DNA from: Streptomyces sp. TLI_171
Lineage (GTDB): Bacteria > Actinomycetota > Actinomycetes > Streptomycetales > Streptomycetaceae
Length of the DNA: 64,000 nt
Direction of reading: 5' to 3'
NCBI RefSeq assembly: GCF_003610255.1
Contig: NZ_RAPS01000001.1
Coordinates: forward strand, 5,669,001 to 5,733,000
Translations under genes and position numbers: made by a program
Notes under the pieces: generated by a model
Told to the model about the DNA's origin: nothing
Seen by the model: only the letters and a program-made list of their open reading frames with translations
Database searches by the model: none
In this document: positions 17,387-26,686 of the stretch, one piece after another
How positions within the stretch are numbered: position 1 is the stretch's first letter
Layout of the letters: every line of letters begins with the position of its first letter

Positions 17387-19411
17387 TCAGCTGGTCGCGG
17401 CGGTGGTCGCGGCCCACGGCTGAAGCCTGTTGGCCAGCCGGATCTCGTCCACGATCCGGCCGATGATGGTGGTGATGCCGAAGTCCTTGGGTGTGAACAC
17501 GGCAGCGACTCCGGCGGCCCGCAGGACCTCCGCATCCGCAGCCGGGATGATTCCACCCACGATCACCGGCACATCCTCCACCCCCGCGCGGCGCAGCCGG
17601 TGCAGGACGTCCGGCACCAGTTCGGGGTGCGCCCCGGAGAGGATGGACAGGCCCACACAGTGCACGTCCTCGGCGACGGCCGCGGAGACGATCTGTTCGG
17701 GCGTCAGGCGGATGCCCTGGTAGACCACCTCGAAGCCGGCGTCGCGGGCCCGGACGGCGATCTGCTCGGCGCCGTTGGAGTGTCCGTCCAGGCCGGGCTT
17801 GCCGACCAGCAGGCGCAGCTTGCCGGCGCCGAGTTCGGCGGCGGTGGCGGCGACGGCCTCGCGGACGGCGGCGAGTTCGCCGCCGGGCTCGGCGGCGACC
17901 GCGACGGGCGCGCCGCCGACGCCGGTGGGGGCCCGGTACTCGCCGAACACCTCGCGCAGCGCGAAGGACCACTCGCCGGTGGTGGCGCCGGCCCGGGCGC
18001 AGGCCAGGGTGGCGTCCATCAGGTTCTGCGCGGTGGCGGCCACCTCCTTGAGGCGGGCCAGGGACTGCTGCACGGCGGCCTCGTCGCGGCCGGCCCGCCA
18101 GGACTCCAGGTTGTCCAGCACGGAGCGCTCGGAGGCCGGGTCGACCACCATGATGGCGGTGTCCAGGTCGGCGGTGAGCGGGCTGTCCTCGGTGGTGTCG
18201 AAGCAGTTGACGCCGACGATCCGGTCCTGGCCGGCCTCGATCCGGGCCCGCCGCTCGGCGTGCGAGGCGACCAGGTTGGACTTCAGGTAGCCGGACTCGA
18301 CGGCCGGGATCACCCCGCCCATCTCCAGCACCTTGGCGATCTCCGCCTCGGCGCCGGCCAGCAGTTCCTCGGTCTTCGCCTCGACGACGTGCGAGCCGTT
18401 GAACAGGTCGCCGTACTCCAGCAGGTCCGACTCGTAGGCCAGCACCTGCTGGATGCGCAGCGACCACTGCTGGTCCCACGGCCGGGGCAGGCCCAGCGCC
18501 TCGTTCCAGGCCGGGAGTTGGACGGCCCGGGCGCGGGCGTCCTTGGACAGCGTGACGGCCAGCATCTCCAGCACGATGCGCTGGACGTTGTTCTCCGGCT
18601 GGGCCTCGGTCAGGCCGAGCGAGTTGACCTGCACGCCGTAGCGGAACCGGCGCTGCTTGGCGTCCTCGATGCCGTAGCGCTCCCGGGTGACCTTCTCCCA
18701 CAGCCGGTTGAAGGCGCGCATCTTGCACATCTCCTCGACGAAGCGGACGCCCGCGTTGACGAAGAAGGAGATCCGGCCGACCACCTCGCCCATCCGCTCG
18801 GCCGGGACCTGCCCGGAGTCGCGGACGGCGTCGAGGACGGCGATCGCGGTGCACATCGAGTAGGCGATCTCCTGGACGGGGGTCGCCCCGGCCTCCTGCA
18901 GGTGGTAGCTGCAGATGTTGATCGGGTTCCACTTCGGGAGGTGCGCCACGGTGTAGGCGATCATGTCGGTGATCAGCCGGACGGAGGGGCCGGGCGGGAA
19001 GACGTGCGTCCCGCGCGACAGGTACTCCTTGACGATGTCGTTCTGGGTGGTGCCGGTGAGCTTGGCGATGTCCGCGCCCTGCTCCTCGGCGACCACCTGG
19101 TACAGCGCCAGCAGCCACATGGCGGTGGCGTTGATGGTCATCGAGGTGTTGGTGCGCTCCAGCGGGATCCCGTCGAACAGGGTCCGCATGTCGCCCAGGT
19201 GCCCGACCGGCACGCCGACCCGGCCGACCTCGCCGCGGGCGAGGACGTGGTCGGAGTCGTAACCGGTCTGGGTCGGCAGGTCGAAGGCCACCGACAGGCC
19301 GGTCTGGCCCTTCGCCAGGTTCCGCCGGTAGAGCGCGTTGGAGTCGCTCGCGGTGGAGTGCCCGGCGTAGGTGCGCATCAGCCAGGGGCGGTCGCGTTCC
19401 TGAGCGGCCAT
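17387..19411 (-). CDS. ecm: Ethylmalonyl-CoA mutase (MeaA-type, B12-dependent)
   Basis: 674-residue single-chain acyl-CoA mutase. The N-terminal TIM barrel (YAGHSTASDSNALYR, GLSVAFDLPTQTGYDSD) binds the CoA substrate, and the C-terminal cobalamin domain carries DGHSNG (His near residue 544) plus the VGGIIP loop. It converts ethylmalonyl-CoA to methylsuccinyl-CoA using adenosylcobalamin. Its ATG shares a base with the ccr stop (TGATG), so the two are translationally coupled. The name is chosen over methylmalonyl-CoA mutase because of this ccr coupling. Confidence 0.92.
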   Translation of the reverse strand: MAAQERDRPWLMRTYAGHSTASDSNALYRRNLAKGQTGLSVAFDLPTQTGYDSDHVLARGEVGRVGVPVGHLGDMRTLFDGIPLERTNTSMTINATAMWLLALYQVVAEEQGADIAKLTGTTQNDIVKEYLSRGTHVFPPGPSVRLITDMIAYTVAHLPKWNPINICSYHLQEAGATPVQEIAYSMCTAIAVLDAVRDSGQVPAERMGEVVGRISFFVNAGVRFVEEMCKMRAFNRLWEKVTRERYGIEDAKQRRFRYGVQVNSLGLTEAQPENNVQRIVLEMLAVTLSKDARARAVQLPAWNEALGLPRPWDQQWSLRIQQVLAYESDLLEYGDLFNGSHVVEAKTEELLAGAEAEIAKVLEMGGVIPAVESGYLKSNLVASHAERRARIEAGQDRIVGVNCFDTTEDSPLTADLDTAIMVVDPASERSVLDNLESWRAGRDEAAVQQSLARLKEVAATAQNLMDATLACARAGATTGEWSFALREVFGEYRAPTGVGGAPVAVAAEPGGELAAVREAVAATAAELGAGKLRLLVGKPGLDGHSNGAEQIAVRARDAGFEVVYQGIRLTPEQIVSAAVAEDVHCVGLSILSGAHPELVPDVLHRLRRAGVEDVPVIVGGIIPAADAEVLRAAGVAAVFTPKDFGITTIIGRIVDEIRLANRLQPWAATTAATS

Positions 19412-20748
19412 CAGATGTCCCGGAAGGCGTTGATCTTGGTGAGGTGCTGCTCGCGGAGCTCGTGGTTGCGCACGCCCAGGCCTTCCTGGGGGGCGAGGCA
19501 GAGCACGCCGACCTTGCCCTGGTGCTTGTTGTGGTGCACGTCGAGGGCGGCCTGGCCGGTCTCCTCCAGGGAGTAGACCTTCGACAGGGTCGGGTGGATC
19601 TTGCCCTTGGCGACCAGCCGGTTGGCCTCGAAGGCCTCGCGGTAGTTGGCGAAGTGCGAGCCGACGATGCGCTTCAGCGACATCCACAGGTAGCGGTTGT
19701 CGTACTGGTGCATGTAGCCGGAGGTGGAGGCGCAGGTGACGATGGTGCCGCCCTTGCGGGTGACGTAGACCGACGCGCCGAAGGTCTCGCGGCCCGGGTG
19801 CTCGAAGACGATGTCGACGTCCTCGCCGCCGGTGAACTCGCGGATCTTCGACCCCAGGCGCTTCCACTCGCGCGGGTCCTGGTTGTTCTCGTCCTTCCAG
19901 AACCGGTAGCCCTCGGCGGAGCGGTCGATGATCGCCTCGGCGCCCATGGCGCGGCAGATGTCGGCCTTCTGCGGGCTGGAGACCACGCAGATCGGGGTGG
20001 CGCCGCCGGCCAGCGCGTACTGGGTGGCGTACGAGCCGAGGCCGCCGCTGGCGCCCCAGATCAGCACGTTGTCGCCCTGCTTCATGCCGGCGCCGTTGCG
20101 GGAGACCAGCTGGCGGTAGGCGGTGGAGTTGACCAGGCCCGGGGAGGCGGCCTCCTCCCAGGTGAGGTGCTTGGGCTTGGGGAGCAGCTGGTTGGTCTTC
20201 ACCAGGGCGATCTGGGCCAGGCCGCCGAAGTTGGTCTCGAAGCCCCAGATGCGCTGCTCCGGGTCCATCATCGTGTCGTTGTGGCCGTCCGGGGACTCCA
20301 GCTCGACCGACAGGCAGTGCGCGACGACCTCGTCGCCCGGCTTCCAGGCGTTGACGCCGGCGCCGGTGCGCAGCACCACGCCCGCCAGGTCGGAGCCGAG
20401 CACGTGGTACGGCAGGTCGTGACGGTTCGTCAGCGGCGAGAGGCGCCCGTAGCGCTCCAGGAAGCCGAAGGTGGAGACCGGCTCGAAGATCGAGCTCCAC
20501 ACGGTGTTGTAGTTGACCGAGCTGGCCATCACGGCGACCAGGGCCTCGCCCGGGCCGAGCTCGGGCAGCGGCACGTCGTCCAGGTGGAGCGACTTGCGCG
20601 GGTCCTTGTCGCGGCTGGCGAGGCCGGCGAACATCTGCTCCTCGTCCTTGTGGAGCGTCACGGCCCGGTAGGACTCGGGCAGCGCGATGGCGGCGTAGTC
20701 CGCGGACGTGGCGTCACCGCTGAGGATCGCGTCGAGAATTTCCTGCAT
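19411..20748 (-). CDS. ccr: Crotonyl-CoA carboxylase/reductase
   Basis: NADPH-dependent reductive carboxylation of crotonyl-CoA to ethylmalonyl-CoA, the key step of the ethylmalonyl-CoA pathway and a source of polyketide extender units. The 445-residue medium-chain reductase has the nucleotide-binding loop WGASGGLGSYATQYA and the ccr-specific HNDTMMDPEQRIWGFETNFG and FEHPGRETFG segments. The ATG at 20748 has a CGGAGG box six bases upstream; upstream in-frame codons are non-coding in character. A promoter with an embedded palindrome precedes it (20966-20994). Confidence 0.96.
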   Translation of the reverse strand: MQEILDAILSGDATSADYAAIALPESYRAVTLHKDEEQMFAGLASRDKDPRKSLHLDDVPLPELGPGEALVAVMASSVNYNTVWSSIFEPVSTFGFLERYGRLSPLTNRHDLPYHVLGSDLAGVVLRTGAGVNAWKPGDEVVAHCLSVELESPDGHNDTMMDPEQRIWGFETNFGGLAQIALVKTNQLLPKPKHLTWEEAASPGLVNSTAYRQLVSRNGAGMKQGDNVLIWGASGGLGSYATQYALAGGATPICVVSSPQKADICRAMGAEAIIDRSAEGYRFWKDENNQDPREWKRLGSKIREFTGGEDVDIVFEHPGRETFGASVYVTRKGGTIVTCASTSGYMHQYDNRYLWMSLKRIVGSHFANYREAFEANRLVAKGKIHPTLSKVYSLEETGQAALDVHHNKHQGKVGVLCLAPQEGLGVRNHELREQHLTKINAFRDI

Positions 20749-21059
20749 GGCTGCCTCCGAAGGCGTACCTGTGCGAGGGACACAGGGCGTCTGGGGGAGC
20801 CGGGAGCGGACACCGGCTTCGCTGAGGGTCTGAGGGTGGGTACTGCGGGTGCGGCGGGTCTGGGTGGTCGCCGCGTGGGTGCTGCTGGTTCTCGTCCCCT
20901 CGGTAGGGGACGCCGGTGGACGGCGCGCCGAGGTGGGGAGCCGCGGCGCCGCAGCCGGTGGGAACAAGGTAGTGGCACCCTGTGCCACTCGTAAAGACAC
21001 GCGGTGCCAAGTTGTGGCGTGAGCCAGGACACGCTGTGCCGAGCGCCGCCGGGAACGCC
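20749..21059. other. Leader and promoter region of ccr
   Basis: Between the ccr start and the hairpin at 21060. Apart from the promoter/operator, the roughly 215-base leader (20749-20965) is G-rich on the reverse strand and holds no gene I can support. Confidence 0.5.
20966..20994 (-). promoter_or_regulatory. ccr promoter with operator palindrome in the spacer
   Basis: On the reverse strand TTACGA (20994-20989) and TACCTT (20971-20966) form a -35/-10 pair 17 bases apart. The spacer is almost filled by the palindrome AGTGGCAC-N3-GTGCCACT (20971-20989). A repressor here would block RNA polymerase directly. The TetR protein encoded at 21127 is the obvious candidate. Confidence 0.6.
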
Positions 21060-21095
21060 CGAAGGCCCGTTCCCGAAATCGGGAACGGGCCTTCG
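21060..21095 (-). terminator. Terminator of the TetR gene
   Basis: Perfect 17-base arms (CGAAGGCCCGTTCCCGA and complement) with a 2-base centre, 31 bases past the stop at 21127. Confidence 0.8.
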
Positions 21096-21126
21096 AATCT
21101 GCTGCCACCTGCGGAAACTGCCTGGA

Positions 21127-22038
21127 TTATGCGGGAGTTCTACCGGCCAGCGCGGCTCTGATCGAATCCACCACGGTCTCCAGCGGTGCGTCCGTCCGGG
21201 CGACTGTGATCAGTACCTCACCGCCCGGGCTGGCACTCAGTGCGCTCACTGCACTCGGCTCCTCCGGCGACGCTCCGTCACCATTGGCACCGGGTGCCAG
21301 CGTGGTTCCGCGGCGGCGGGCGCCGCTCGGCGGGGTCGGCCAGAACGTCCCCCTGATCACCTCGAAGGAGTGGTCCAGCTGCGCCTCCACGTCGCCGTGG
21401 CTCCCGGCCCGCAGCCAGCGCCGCAGCACGTGGTTGTGCGCCGCGACCACCGCCGCCGCCGAGACCTCGGCCAGCATCGAGTCGTCGTCCCCGCCGCGCT
21501 GCCAGCCCGGCGGGGTCTGCTCGGCCGCGTCGAACCGGCCCAGCAGGTAGCGGGTGAACAGCCGCTCGTAGCGGGAGACCACGGCGATCTCGCGCTCGCG
21601 CAGCGCCGGCACCTGCCGGATCAGCTGGTAGCGGGCCACCGACATGTCCGGGGTGGAGGCGTACATCCGCAGCACCTCCTTGATGCCCCGGCACACCACG
21701 TCCAGCGGGTGCTCCTCCGGCTCGGCGCTCGCCAGCAGGTCGGCCACCCGCACCAGGGTGTCGTCGTGGTCCGGGAAGATCGCCTCCTCCTTGGACCGGA
21801 AGTACCGGAAGAAGGTGCGCCGGGCGACGCCGGCGGCGGCCGCGATCTGATCGACCGTCGTCTCCTCGTACCCCTGGGTGGCGAACAGCTCCATGGCCGC
21901 CGCGGTGAGGTCCTGGCGCATCTGCAGCCGCTGGGCGGCGGCCCGGCGGCTGCCCGCTCCGGACTCCACCCCCGACCGCGTCTGGTCCGGCCCGGCGGCC
22001 GGCGGCTGCTGCTGGGAGGGCGAGGTCTGGCGATCCAT
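21127..22038 (-). CDS. TetR-family regulator next to ccr
   Basis: 303 residues. After a Gln/Pro-rich N-terminal 35 residues comes the HTH (MELFATQGYEETTVDQIA...GVARRTFFRYFRSKEEAI, about 45-95), then a ligand domain to about residue 235. The extra 65-residue C-terminal tail (starting near ANGDGASPEEP) is long for the family. The ATG at 22038 follows a TAGCGT box by eight bases, suggesting a leaderless transcript. Its place between ccr and the dehydrogenase gene suggests it controls the pathway, perhaps through the palindrome in the ccr promoter. Confidence 0.85.
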   Translation of the reverse strand: MDRQTSPSQQQPPAAGPDQTRSGVESGAGSRRAAAQRLQMRQDLTAAAMELFATQGYEETTVDQIAAAAGVARRTFFRYFRSKEEAIFPDHDDTLVRVADLLASAEPEEHPLDVVCRGIKEVLRMYASTPDMSVARYQLIRQVPALREREIAVVSRYERLFTRYLLGRFDAAEQTPPGWQRGGDDDSMLAEVSAAAVVAAHNHVLRRWLRAGSHGDVEAQLDHSFEVIRGTFWPTPPSGARRRGTTLAPGANGDGASPEEPSAVSALSASPGGEVLITVARTDAPLETVVDSIRAALAGRTPA

Positions 22039-22256
22039 GTTCGGAACGCTACACGCACCCAGCGGCGCCCCGGTCGGCCTGGCCCGCCGCACCGGCGCCG
22101 CAGGCGGCGCCACCGCGGGCCGCGGCCACCGCGAGGAGACCGCACCCGTACCCCAAGGGGGCCTCGCCGCACCGGCGTCGACCCCTCCGGCGGGCGACGG
22201 CCGGGGCCCCGGGGCGGACCCCGGAGCGGACGCCGCGGCGGGCCCCGGACGCCCGG

Positions 22257-24032
22257 TCATCGCCGTGCGTGGTCGCGGAAACCGCGGCCGGTCTTGCGGC
22301 CCAGGCAGCCCGCCGCGACCAGGTGCTCCAGCAGCGGCGCCGCCGCCAGGCCCGGCTCGCGGAACTCCTGGTGCAGCACCTGCTCGATGGTCAGCGACAC
22401 GTCCAGGCCCACCACGTCCAGCAGCTCGAACGGGCCCATCGGGTAGCCGCAGCCCAGCTTCATCGCGGTGTCGATGTCGTCCACCGTCGCGTAGTGCTCC
22501 TGCAGCATCCGCACCGCGTCGTTCAGGTACGGGAAGAGCAGCGCGTTCACGATGAACCCGGCCCGGTCGCCGCACTCCACGGCGTGCTTCTTCACCGTGC
22601 CGCACAGCTCCAGCACGGTCGCCGTGACGTCCTCCGCGGTCAGCACCGTGGAGACCACCTCGACCAGCTTCATGGCCGGCGCCGGGTTGAAGAAGTGCAT
22701 CCCGATCACGTCCTGCGGGCGGGAGGTCGCCGTCGCGCAGGAGATCACCGGCAGCGAGGAGGTGGTGGTGGCCAGCACCGCGCCCGGCTTGACGAACTTG
22801 TCCAGGGCGCCGAACAGCTCGCGCTTGACCGCCAGGTCCTCCGCGACCGCCTCCATCACCAGGTCGACGTCCGCCAGGTCCTGGTACGAGCCGGTCGGGG
22901 TGACCAGTGCCAGCGCCGCGTCCCGGGCCTGCTCGGTGAGCCGGCCCTTGGCCACCGAACGCTCCAGCGACTTCGCCAGCTGCGCCTTCGCCCTCTCCGC
23001 CTTCTCCTGGCTGCGGGCCGCCAGCAGCACCGGGAAGCCCGCCTTCGCGAACACCTCCACGATGCCGGTCGCCATCGTCCCGCTGCCGCACACGCCGACG
23101 CTGCGCACCTCGCGGCCCGCCGCCCGCGTCTGCGCCGCCGCGGCCTCCTCGGCGACCACCTTGGACGAGCCCGGGGCCTCGTAGGTGTAGAAGCCGCGGC
23201 CCGACTTGCGGCCCAGCAGCCCCGCCGCGACCAGCTGGCCGAGGATCGGCGCCGGGGCGTGCAGCCGGTCCCTGGACTGCTCGTACATGGCCTCCAGCAC
23301 GGTGCGGGCGGTGTCCACGCCGATCAGGTCCAGCAGGGCCAGCGGGCCCATCGGCAGCCCGCACCCCAGCCGCATCGCCGCGTCGATGTCCTCCCGGGTG
23401 GCGTACCGGGACTCGAACATCGCCGCCGCCTGGTTCAGGTACGCGAACAGCAGGCCGTTGGCGATGAAGCCGGCCCGGTCGCCCGCCGCCACCGGCTCCT
23501 TGCCCAGGTCGCGGGCCAACTCGGCGACCTGATCGGCCGCCTGAGGGGAGGTCAGCACGGTGCGGACCACCTCGACCAGCTTCATGGTGTGCACCGGGTT
23601 GAAGAAGTGCACGCCCAGCACGCGCTCCGGCCGGGCGGTGGCCGCCGCGATCCGGGTCACGCTCAGCGCGGTGGTACCGGTCGCCAGCACCGTCTCCGGC
23701 GGGCAGATCCGGTCCAGTTCGGCGAACAGGGCGCGCTTCAGCTCCAGGTCCTCCGGGACCTCCTCGATCACCAGGTCCGCCTGCGCCGCCGCCGTCAGGT
23801 CGGCGCCGACCTCGATCAGCGCCAGCAGCGCGGCGCGCTCCTCGGCGGTGAGCCGCTCGCGCTCCACCGCCCGCGCGGTGGCCGCCTCGATCCGGGCCAG
23901 CGCCCGCACCGCCTGGGTCGGGCCGGCCTCCACGCCGATCACCCGCCGGCCGCTGCGCGCAACCGCCACGGCCACCCCGGCACCCATGGTGCCCAGGCCG
24001 ACCACGGCAACAGTGGGGAAGGGACGCTCCAT
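22257..24032 (-). CDS. 3-hydroxybutyryl/3-hydroxyacyl-CoA dehydrogenase, two tandem modules
   Basis: 591 residues made of two full HCDH units in tandem: residues 1 to about 290 and about 305-591. Each has its own Rossmann motif (GLGTMGAGVA and GSGTMATGIV), an HFFNP catalytic segment, and a C-terminal domain with GCGLPMGPLALLD or GCGYPMGPFELLD. It oxidises 3-hydroxybutyryl-CoA (or makes it from acetoacetyl-CoA), feeding crotonyl-CoA to ccr. Single-module HCDHs are about 285 residues and dimeric, so this looks like an internal duplication acting as a built-in dimer. The ATG is at 24032. Confidence 0.9.
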   Translation of the reverse strand: MERPFPTVAVVGLGTMGAGVAVAVARSGRRVIGVEAGPTQAVRALARIEAATARAVERERLTAEERAALLALIEVGADLTAAAQADLVIEEVPEDLELKRALFAELDRICPPETVLATGTTALSVTRIAAATARPERVLGVHFFNPVHTMKLVEVVRTVLTSPQAADQVAELARDLGKEPVAAGDRAGFIANGLLFAYLNQAAAMFESRYATREDIDAAMRLGCGLPMGPLALLDLIGVDTARTVLEAMYEQSRDRLHAPAPILGQLVAAGLLGRKSGRGFYTYEAPGSSKVVAEEAAAAQTRAAGREVRSVGVCGSGTMATGIVEVFAKAGFPVLLAARSQEKAERAKAQLAKSLERSVAKGRLTEQARDAALALVTPTGSYQDLADVDLVMEAVAEDLAVKRELFGALDKFVKPGAVLATTTSSLPVISCATATSRPQDVIGMHFFNPAPAMKLVEVVSTVLTAEDVTATVLELCGTVKKHAVECGDRAGFIVNALLFPYLNDAVRMLQEHYATVDDIDTAMKLGCGYPMGPFELLDVVGLDVSLTIEQVLHQEFREPGLAAAPLLEHLVAAGCLGRKTGRGFRDHARR

Positions 24033-24432
24033 TGTCCAGACTCCTTGTCATGGGCCCCGTGCCGCGGCCCCCGCCACCGTCCGGCCGCGACAGCGCGACC
24101 CCGGACGGAGGGTGTGACGAGGGAGGGTGTGCCGACGGCACGGGAGAAACGGGAACGGAAGAAGAACAGCGGCGACCCCGTCGTCCGGTCCGGTCCGCTC
24201 CGGTCCCGTCGAGGGGCACGTGCCGTGGTGCTCAGGCGCTCCGCAAGGATCATGAAGCGACGCCGACGCGCACACAGGGAAGAAACGCCACCCGCCGGTG
24301 CGGCTCCCGAAGCCCGGCGCTGGTGCGTGCCGACACTGTAGCCCAGCTACTCACGGGTAGGAAGAGGGAAGTGCGGCACGCCGGGACGGCTCCTGCTCAA
24401 TACTGTGGCCGCAACTCCCCGAGGAGGACACC
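24033..24432. other. Divergent intergenic region
   Basis: About 400 bases between the dehydrogenase start and the Uma2 start. It must carry both promoters. A TACAGT on the reverse strand near 24335 could be a -10 box for the dehydrogenase gene, but I find no matching -35 or operator and no small gene with typical codon bias. Confidence 0.4.
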
Positions 24433-25014
24433 ATGGCTGTCATGACGACTGAGCACCCGCAGATGGAACTCGAGCAGTTCAGAGAGATCGCCATAGCCGC
24501 GGAGCGGCAGGACGTGGTGCTCGAGTTCATCAACGGCAGGATCGGAGTCAAGCCGGTGCCCGACGGCGACCACGGAGAGATCATTCGCTGGGTCTCGAAG
24601 CGCTGCATGCAGTACCGCCCGGACCTGTGGCTGTACGCGGAGCAGGGCTTGAAGGTGGAGCGCTACCGGGCCGGTCACGCGAAGCCCGATGGCGCGCTCG
24701 CCCGAGACGGGGCCTTCGCCGGTCAGGGCGAGTGGGCCGACCCGGCGCAGGTGCTGATGGTGGTCGAGGTGACGTCCTACGACACCGACACCCACCAGCG
24801 GGACCGGGTCGAGAAGCCGGTGGCGTACGCCGAAGCCGAGATCCCGGTGTACCTGTTGATCGACCGTGACGCCGGTTCGGTGACCGTGCACAGCGAGCCC
24901 GGCGACGGCCGGTACGAGAGCATCGTGACGCTGGCCTACGGCCACGAGGTCGTGCTGCCCGGCCCGGTGGGCATCACGCTGGACACCGAAGAGTTGAAGC
25001 GCTACTCGCGTTGA
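24433..25014 (+). CDS. Uma2 family (DUF820) putative endonuclease
   Basis: 193 residues of the restriction-endonuclease-like Uma2 family, common in multiple copies in actinobacteria and cyanobacteria. The conserved core is KPDGAL (acid), VVEVTSYDTDTHQRDRVEK (E..Dx..K) and YAEAEIPVYLLIDR. Nuclease activity is predicted from the fold only. The ATG at 24433 has a GAGGAG box ten bases upstream. It stands alone with its own terminator; its function is unknown. Confidence 0.85.
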   Translation: MAVMTTEHPQMELEQFREIAIAAERQDVVLEFINGRIGVKPVPDGDHGEIIRWVSKRCMQYRPDLWLYAEQGLKVERYRAGHAKPDGALARDGAFAGQGEWADPAQVLMVVEVTSYDTDTHQRDRVEKPVAYAEAEIPVYLLIDRDAGSVTVHSEPGDGRYESIVTLAYGHEVVLPGPVGITLDTEELKRYSR

Positions 25015-25017
25015 ACG

Positions 25018-25057
25018 CCGAACGGCCCGCCCGGAGGGTTCCGGGCGGGCCGTTCGG
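25018..25057. terminator. Bidirectional terminator between Uma2 and MFS genes
   Basis: Perfect 18-base arms (CCGAACGGCCCGCCCGGA and complement) around a 4-base loop, placed between the two convergent stops at 25014 and 25071. Confidence 0.88.
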
Positions 25058-25070
25058 GGGTGACGGGGTG

Positions 25071-26561
25071 TCAGTGCGCCATGACGGGGACGGCGTCCTC
25101 GGCGGTGGCGTCCGCGGCGTGGTGCTCGGGCTTGCCGGCGTTGATCAGGGCGAAGGCGGTGACGCCGGCCAGGACCAGGATGCCGAAGGCCCACCAGATC
25201 GCGGTGGTGTAGGAGTGCACGGCGGCCTGGAGCTTGAACAGCTCCGGGTTGGCGCCCGCGGCGGCGCCGTGGGCCTTGCCGTACGCGACCGCGGCGCTGT
25301 TCGCGACGGTGCTCAGCAGGGCGGTGCCGATCGCGCCGCCGACCTGCTGCGAGGTGTTGACCATCGCGGAGGCGACGCCGGCGTCCCGCGGCTGCACGCC
25401 GTAGGTGGCCAGGCTCATGGCGGGCATGAAGGCGGTGCCCATGCCGAGGCCCATCAGGACCAGGCCCGGCAGGATCTGCCAGTACGAGGTGCCGACGTCG
25501 ATCTGGGTGAGGATCAGCAGGCCGAGCGAGGCGACCAGGAAGCCGGGCGCCATCAGGTACCGGGCCGGGACCCGGGTCATCAGGCGGGCGCCGATCTGGG
25601 TGGAGCCGGTGATCATGCCGGCCACCATCGGGAGGAAGGCCAGGCCGTTGACGACCGGCTTGTAGCCCAGCACGCCCTGCATGTAGAAGGTCAGGAACAG
25701 GAACAGGCCGAACATGCCGATCACGGCCATGCCGAGCGAGAGGTAGACACCGCCGCGGTTGCGGTCGGTGACCACGCGCAGCGGCAGCAGCGGGGCCTTG
25801 ACCCGGCTCTCGACGAACACGAACGCGGCGAGCAGCACCGCGGCGGCGACGAACAGGCCGATGGTGGTGCCGTCGCTCCAGCCGTTGCTCTCGGCGCGGG
25901 TGAAGCCGTACACCAGGGAGACCAGGCCGGCGGTGACCAGCACCACGCCGGGGATGTCGAGCTTGTTGCGGTTGAGGCCGACGGCGGGCTCGCGGATGAC
26001 CAGGACGGCGCCGAGGATGGCGATCACCGCGAACGGGATGTTGACGTAGAAGGTCCAGCGCCAGTTCAGGTACTCGGTGAGGACGCCGCCCAGGATCAGG
26101 CCGATCGCACCGCCACCGCCGGCGACGGCGCCGTAGATGCCGAACGCCTTGGCGCGCTCCTTGCCGTCGGTGAACATCACCGCGAGCAGCGACAGCGCGG
26201 CGGGCGCGAGCAGCGCGCCGAACACGCCCTGCAGGGCGCGGGCGCCGAGCAGCATGCCGGTGTTGACGGCGGCGCCGCCGATCGCGGAGGCCGCGGCGAA
26301 GCCGATCAGGCCGACCATGAAGGTCCGGCGACGGCCCCACAGGTCCGCGATGCGGCCGCCGAACAGCAGGAGTCCGCCGAAGGCCAGCGCGTACGCGGTG
26401 ATGACCCACTGGCGGCTGCTGTCGGCGAAGCCGAGGTCGGTCTGGGCGCTCGGGAGCGCGATGTTCACGACGGTCGCGTCGAGCACGACCATGAGTTGCG
26501 CCAGCGCGATGAAGACCAGCGCCTTCCACCGGCGCGGGTCCGGCTGGAGGGTGTCAGACAT
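25071..26561 (-). CDS. MFS drug transporter, DHA2/EmrB-QacA family
   Basis: 496-residue inner-membrane proton antiporter with 14 predicted helices. Motif A (GGRIADLWGRRR), motif B (GARALQGVFGALLAPAALSL), motif C (GIYGAVAGGGGAIGLILGG) and the D1 region (LDATVVNIALPSAQ) all match the DHA2 group. The ATG at 26561 is chosen because the protein then begins in the usual way 12 residues before helix 1. It lies 125 bases downstream of a TetR gene on the same strand; the substrate is unknown. Confidence 0.92.
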   Translation of the reverse strand: MSDTLQPDPRRWKALVFIALAQLMVVLDATVVNIALPSAQTDLGFADSSRQWVITAYALAFGGLLLFGGRIADLWGRRRTFMVGLIGFAAASAIGGAAVNTGMLLGARALQGVFGALLAPAALSLLAVMFTDGKERAKAFGIYGAVAGGGGAIGLILGGVLTEYLNWRWTFYVNIPFAVIAILGAVLVIREPAVGLNRNKLDIPGVVLVTAGLVSLVYGFTRAESNGWSDGTTIGLFVAAAVLLAAFVFVESRVKAPLLPLRVVTDRNRGGVYLSLGMAVIGMFGLFLFLTFYMQGVLGYKPVVNGLAFLPMVAGMITGSTQIGARLMTRVPARYLMAPGFLVASLGLLILTQIDVGTSYWQILPGLVLMGLGMGTAFMPAMSLATYGVQPRDAGVASAMVNTSQQVGGAIGTALLSTVANSAAVAYGKAHGAAAGANPELFKLQAAVHSYTTAIWWAFGILVLAGVTAFALINAGKPEHHAADATAEDAVPVMAH

Positions 26562-26686
26562 GAAGGTGTACCCACTTGTGTGTGCGAGAGCGTACGGAGA
26601 CGTTCGAAAGCGTGCGAGGTCACAGGACCCTGTCGGGCGTCCTGCGGAGGAAGAGTCGTGGAACGTGCGGTTTCGGCCGTGAGGGT

